Shown piece after piece: positions 38,989 through 43,515 of a DNA stretch of 43,515 nucleotides (the stretch's first letter is position 1; each line of letters opens with the position of its first letter). The position numbers and the translations under genes are program-made. Source of the stretch: Magnetococcales bacterium. Its GTDB lineage: Bacteria; Pseudomonadota; Magnetococcia; Magnetococcales; JADGAP01. The DNA is taken from the NCBI GenBank assembly GCA_015231965.1, contig JADGAP010000005.1, forward strand, positions 1-43,515. The letters run 5' to 3'. The notes beneath the pieces were generated by a model. That model was given only the letters and a program-made list of their open reading frames with translations. It had not been told where the DNA came from and did not search any database.

Positions 38989-39094
38989 ATCCGATGAAAG
39001 GGGTGCGCGGATCCAGGCCCGGTCATCCCCGCACAGCAGGCGCAAAGGGATAAAAAATTCCCGGGGGTTCCCCGGTCCCGCCGGGACGAACCCC

Positions 39095-40858
39095 TCAGAA
39101 GTCCGAGCCGTCGCTCCGCTCCGGCCCCGCCGTCTCTCGCTCGATCAACGCCCGATTGTAGGCGCGAATCACGTCGTTGTTGGAAATCACCCCCACCACC
39201 CGCAGGGAATCCTCCTTGGAAACCACCGGCAACTGCTCCACATTGCCCGCCCCCATCCGTTTGAACGCCTCGTACAGATTGTCCTCCGGCGTCACCGTGA
39301 TCAACTCCCGGGTGGCGATGTCCCGCACCAGGACCAGATCCTCCATCCCCTCCTCGAAGGCCACCCCCCGGATGTCCTGAAACGATACGATGCCCTTGAG
39401 CCGCCCATCCTCGCCGGTGACGAGAAAATCATCCACCGGCGAAAGGGTCATGAGCTGCTTCAAGCCGCGCAACGAAAGGGTGTCCCGGGCCAGCGTGTAA
39501 TCGGTGCGCATGATCGATCCGACGGAGATGGAGCGCAACAACCCCGACTCCTTGCCCGACCACAAATCGATGTTCTTGCGCCGCAACGCCCGGGTGTAAA
39601 TGGAGTCGCCATACACCTGGCTGTTGAGCAGCGAGGCGACGATGGTGGCCACCATCAGGGCCAACATGATGCGATAGTCGCCGGTCAACTCGAAGAGGAT
39701 GAGGATGGATGCGATGGGCGCCCCCAATACGCAGGCCGCCATGGCCGCCATGCCCACCATGGCGTAGGCCCCGGGTCCAGCGGAAAGGGAGGGAAACAGC
39801 CCGTGAACCAACGATCCGAACGCCCCCCCCACCATCGCCCCGAGAAATAGCGACGGGGTGAAAACCCCTCCGGAGTAACCGCTGCCCAGGGTGATGGCCG
39901 TGCCGATCAACTTCACCGCCACCAGGGTGAGAAGAAACGGCCCCGAAAGCTCTTCCAGCAGGGCGGCGTTCATCACGTCGTAGCCCACCCCCATCACCTG
40001 GGGAAAGATCAGGGCGATCCCCCCCAACAGCACCCCGCCAAACACCGGCCGCATGTAGATGGGAACCGGCAGCTTTTTGAACAGATCCTCGGCGGTGAAC
40101 AGAGTGATCATGAAGAGGGTTCCCACCAGGCCGCAGAGCAGCCCGAGCAGGACGAAGGCGGGGATCTCCCACACCGACACCAAGGTATAGTGCGGAACGA
40201 TGAAGGCGGGAAAATCCCCCAAATGGACCCGCGCCACCACCGTGGCGATGACCGACGACAAGACGATGGGAGAGAAAGTGGCCAGGCCGTAATCGGCCAA
40301 AATGACCTCCAGGGCGAACATCACCCCGGCGATGGGGGCGTTGAACGACGCCGCGATGCCCGCCGCCGCGCCGCACCCCACCAAGGTGCGCATGTGCTTG
40401 GTGGACATGTGCAGCTTCTGCCCGGCCCACGAGGCGATGGTGGCCCCAATGAAAATCACCGGCCCCTCGCGCCCCACCGAGGCCCCGCTGCCGATGGAGA
40501 GGGAGGAGGCGATCATCTTGCCGAGACCATCCCGCAAATCCAGCCGCCCGCCGTTGAGGGCGACGCTGGCCATCACCTCCGGAACCCCATGACCCCGCGA
40601 CGTGGGAAAGAAAAAGTGGACCAGCGGCCCCACGATCAGACCGCCCAGCATCACCATGCCCATCACCCGCCATCCCGGCAAGTCGCCGACGATGGCCGCC
40701 ACGTTCTCCCCCCCCGCCCCCATGAAGAGGGTTTGGAACAACTCGATCAGATAGCGGAAGAAAATCGCCCCGTACCCCACCAGCAGGCCGATCACCACCG
40801 CGATCACCGACAGGGTGACGTGTTCGTTGACCCCCAGCTTTTTTAGCGCATGGCTCAT
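39095..40858 (-). CDS. ClC-family chloride channel/antiporter with C-terminal CBS domains
   Basis: GSGASVGREGPVIFIGA, GCGAAAGIAASFNAPIAGVMFALE, GSGYSGGVFTPSLFLGAMVGGAFG; two CBS-like segments at C-terminus. Start set at MSHALKK (ATG ending 40858). Confidence 0.92.
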   Translation of the reverse strand: MSHALKKLGVNEHVTLSVIAVVIGLLVGYGAIFFRYLIELFQTLFMGAGGENVAAIVGDLPGWRVMGMVMLGGLIVGPLVHFFFPTSRGHGVPEVMASVALNGGRLDLRDGLGKMIASSLSIGSGASVGREGPVIFIGATIASWAGQKLHMSTKHMRTLVGCGAAAGIAASFNAPIAGVMFALEVILADYGLATFSPIVLSSVIATVVARVHLGDFPAFIVPHYTLVSVWEIPAFVLLGLLCGLVGTLFMITLFTAEDLFKKLPVPIYMRPVFGGVLLGGIALIFPQVMGVGYDVMNAALLEELSGPFLLTLVAVKLIGTAITLGSGYSGGVFTPSLFLGAMVGGAFGSLVHGLFPSLSAGPGAYAMVGMAAMAACVLGAPIASILILFELTGDYRIMLALMVATIVASLLNSQVYGDSIYTRALRRKNIDLWSGKESGLLRSISVGSIMRTDYTLARDTLSLRGLKQLMTLSPVDDFLVTGEDGRLKGIVSFQDIRGVAFEEGMEDLVLVRDIATRELITVTPEDNLYEAFKRMGAGNVEQLPVVSKEDSLRVVGVISNNDVIRAYNRALIERETAGPERSDGSDF

Positions 40859-41027
40859 GGATAACTTCAGAAATTCCGGTGGAAAGCCGATGAATAGATC
40901 ATGTCCAGAAGTGTACCCCGCCCAGACCAGCCCCTCAACCGACGGCGACCCGAATCGTGAGAGGGGGGAAAGCCTCGGTGGGGCATCCGCAAGAGACAGA
41001 CCCGACGTTCCCCCTGGGAGAACTCCC

Positions 41028-42293
41028 ATGATCATCAAAAACAGCGCCGTCGCCCTCGCCAGCCGCCGCGCCATGACCGTGCAATATTCCCGGCGGGAGG
41101 CGCTGGAAATGTGGGTGGGCGACCGCTCGCCAACGCAACCTGCGACCTCCAACGTCAACGCCAGTTCTCCCCCGGCCCCGCGAGATCGGGTGGAGATCTC
41201 CGCCAGCGCGGTCCGCATGGCGGCGGAACGGTTTCAGGCCAAGCAGGAGGCCCTGCAACAGGCCAAGGAGACGACCCGGGAAGCGCTGCGCGACGCGCTT
41301 CAGCCGGAGAAAGGCGAGGGCAAGGGGCGTGGGCGTCGCTCCACCGGCGTGAACGACGCCGACGAAAAGGAGGGGCTCCAGAATCCCGCCTCGCTGATGG
41401 ACGAATTGGAATTGAACCTGCTCCGGCTGCTGATGCGCACCATCTTCGGGCGGCGGGGCGAGGAGAAGATGCGCGACCCCACCGAGGATCCCCTCAACCG
41501 GGAGGCGATGGAGCAGGCCGCCTCCGACGCCAACGCCACGGCGGCGGCGATTCAGCAGGCCCACGCCGCAGGTCAGGCCACCGCCGCCGCGCCCGAGTCG
41601 GAGGCCGCGCCCCAGGAGCCGGCGGGGTGGGGATTGGTCTATGATTATCAAGAGAGCTACCTGGAGGCGGAACATCTCTCCTTCTCCGCCACCGGCGTGG
41701 TGCAAACGGCGGACGGCCAGCAAATCGCCTTCGAGACCCAGCTTTCCATGAGCCGGGTGTACATGGAAAATCACGAAGTCCATCTTCGGGCGGGGGACGC
41801 CGTTCTCAAGGATCCCCTGGTGATCAATTTCGCTGGAACCGCCGCCCAGTTGAGCAAAACCCGCTTCGACTTCGACCTGGACGCCGACGGTCAAACCGAC
41901 AAGGTCGCCCTGGCCACCGGCGGCAGCGCCTTCCTGGCCCTGGACAAAAACGGCGATGGTCAAGTCAACGACGGCTCCGAATTGTTCGGGCCGCGCAGCG
42001 GTGATGGCTTCGCCGACCTGCGGGTCCACGACCAGGACAACAACGGCTGGATCGACGAGGCGGACCCGGTCTTCCGCAACCTTCGCCTGTGGAACCGCGA
42101 CGAGGCGGGAAATGATCGGGTGATGACCCTCCAGGATCAGGGCATCGGGGCCATCCATCTCGGCGCGGCCCAGGCGGCCTTCAGTTTGAAGGACGACCAC
42201 AACCTGCTCGTCGGTCAGGCGCGGCAGGCCGGGGTGTTCCTCCGGGACAACGGGGCGGCGGGGACCGTGCAGCAGATCGATCTGGCGGTGTGA
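41028..42293 (+). CDS. calcium-binding-loop (EF-hand-like) protein of unknown function
   Basis: DFDLDADGQTDKVALATGGSAFLALDKNGDGQVNDGSELFGPRSGDGFADLRVHDQDNNGWIDEADPVF: repeated DxDxDG-type loops; start at 41028. Confidence 0.75.
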   Translation: MIIKNSAVALASRRAMTVQYSRREALEMWVGDRSPTQPATSNVNASSPPAPRDRVEISASAVRMAAERFQAKQEALQQAKETTREALRDALQPEKGEGKGRGRRSTGVNDADEKEGLQNPASLMDELELNLLRLLMRTIFGRRGEEKMRDPTEDPLNREAMEQAASDANATAAAIQQAHAAGQATAAAPESEAAPQEPAGWGLVYDYQESYLEAEHLSFSATGVVQTADGQQIAFETQLSMSRVYMENHEVHLRAGDAVLKDPLVINFAGTAAQLSKTRFDFDLDADGQTDKVALATGGSAFLALDKNGDGQVNDGSELFGPRSGDGFADLRVHDQDNNGWIDEADPVFRNLRLWNRDEAGNDRVMTLQDQGIGAIHLGAAQAAFSLKDDHNLLVGQARQAGVFLRDNGAAGTVQQIDLAV

Positions 42294-42497
42294 TCCAGCC
42301 CCTTCTCCCCGGAGGGGCGACGCGCGGTCGGCTTCGTCGCCCCTCCCCGCCGACTTCCGGTTCGTCACGCCCCTTCGCAACCCGCCGCATGACCCGAAAA
42401 TCCTTCGCCGGAGCGCCCGCCTCACTAACGGGCATGACGGTCCACGTCACCCCGGAGCATGAAAGAGTCAAGGGCCTCTTCATCCTGCCCCTGCTCC

Positions 42498-42562
42498 CCT
42501 CACCCTGGCCCTCTCCCGGGGGGAGAGGGGACGTCTGGATGAGGTTCTTTCACGGTAAAAGC
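42498..42562 (+). repeat. dispersed palindromic repeat, copy 2 (matches 33062-33127, opposite orientation)
   Basis: CCTCACCCTGGCCCTCTCCCGGGGGGAGAGGGGACGTCTGGATGAGGTTCTTTCACGGTAAAAGCAG. Confidence 0.7.
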
Positions 42563-42574
42563 AGCGCCGAAAAA

Positions 42575-43054
42575 TCAATGGGGGATCGGCTTCCATCCGG
42601 GGTGGTCGAAGTGACGGGCGTAGTCGTTCAGCGCCTGGAGAAGGGTCACGGCCCCGGCGGCGGGATCCTCCTTCCCCCGCAACGACCCTATTCCCCCCAG
42701 GATGCGCTCCAACACCTGGTGCGCCTGAGCGTCGACCTCGGGGGGGAGCTGGCAATTCTTGACCATGAAATCGACCTGCTCCTGCGCCTTGTCGGCCAGG
42801 GAGGCGTATTGCCCGCCGGTGTAGCTCCCGGCATGAATGCCGGGCAGGGCGTCGGTCAGGGCGTCGCGAATCGCCGCCATGCCCTGGCGCAGGGGGGCGT
42901 CGGTCGGCCAGGGCTTGCCGTGGTTCAGGGTCAGTCCGACGGGGGCGGCGTGACCTGCGTGTTCATGCCCCTCGGCAGCCCAGGCCAGGTTCGCCGAACC
43001 GACCATCACCCACGCCATCCATCCCAAGCGCAACATCACGATCTTCCACGACAT
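42575..43054 (-). CDS. exported DnrO-like small protein
   Basis: Signal peptide MSWKIVMLRLGWMAWVMVGSANLAWA, His-rich EGHEHAGHA, then LTLNHGKPWPTDAPLRQGMAAIRDAL...VKNCQLPPEVDAQAHQVL. Confidence 0.65.
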   Translation of the reverse strand: MSWKIVMLRLGWMAWVMVGSANLAWAAEGHEHAGHAAPVGLTLNHGKPWPTDAPLRQGMAAIRDALTDALPGIHAGSYTGGQYASLADKAQEQVDFMVKNCQLPPEVDAQAHQVLERILGGIGSLRGKEDPAAGAVTLLQALNDYARHFDHPGWKPIPH

Positions 43055-43250
43055 GAACCGAGCTCCTCGCTGAACAGGGAAAAAGTGGGGGACATTCGGA
43101 ACAAGGGCGCCATGAAACCCGCGCCCCAGGACGATCGATCCAACGCCAGCCGGAACCATTCCGCGGGCAATCATGCGACCCGAAGCTCCATGAGGTCCAA
43201 GTCCAAAGAGCCATCGCCAGCGGATGGAACGAAAAACGTCCCATCCGCTT

Positions 43251-43290
43251 GAAAATCCGGTCGCCTTTGGCGACGATTGGGCGCGCTACG
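43251..43290. repeat. dispersed repeat, copy 2 (matches 20130-20170)
   Basis: See copy 1 alignment. Confidence 0.6.
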
Positions 43291-43403
43291 CCACGAACCG
43301 GCAGGAAAGCCGTTTCGGAATCACGCCGTGAGCCCGCGGGGGGAGGGCCAGGGAGGGCCCGAATCAGCTTCCCCCCACCCCCCCCTTCACCTTTTTCTGC
43401 GAA

Positions 43404-43515
43404 TAGAGTCATTCCATTTCAGATTGGCGCATTGGAAGATTGATGGAGCAAGGAACTCATTCCCCAAAATAGACCGTCATTCCCGCGAAAGCGGGAATCC
43501 AGGAAAGCCAATATG
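43404..43515. repeat. mosaic intergenic element, truncated by the window end
   Basis: TAGAGTCATTCCATTTCAGATTGGCGCAT...GGAGCAAGGAACTCATTCC...GTCATTCCCGCGAAAGCGGGAATCCAGGAAAGCC; same arm as 37972-38070. Confidence 0.75.

Overview
GC-rich, gene-dense proteobacterial chromosomal window. Most of it is ordinary chromosome: an AddB/AddA-like nuclease-helicase pair (first gene cut by the window edge), WbuC-like cupin, MtaB, a CCA/poly(A)-polymerase-like protein, LOG-family protein, a GldA/F/G-DUF4340 ABC operon, glnA with a sigma-54-like promoter, a heme-binding chemoreceptor, VanZ-like protein, a DECH helicase, mfd, ychF, a CorA/ZntB-like transporter, a pentapeptide-repeat protein, a ClC channel with CBS domains, and a calcium-binding-loop protein. 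Accessory content of most interest: (1) a low-GC two-gene unit at 29505-31513 encoding an ABC/OLD-type AAA ATPase translationally coupled to a TOPRIM/DUF4435-like protein, a candidate PARIS/split-OLD-like anti-phage system; (2) mosaic intergenic elements (26268-26510, 37972-38988, 43404-end) built from TATAG... terminal repeats, dRS3-like palindromes (ATTCCCGCG-AAA/AGG-GCGGGAAT) and a shared ~140 bp core, resembling neisserial NIME/Correia-type repeats; (3) a radical SAM-carbamoyltransferase-glycosyltransferase cluster beside a TPR-glycosyltransferase; (4) a CCA-adding-like enzyme with an altered DxD motif; (5) a possible gene remnant disrupted by a mosaic repeat. All calls come from reading the sequence and the supplied translations; no database search was run.
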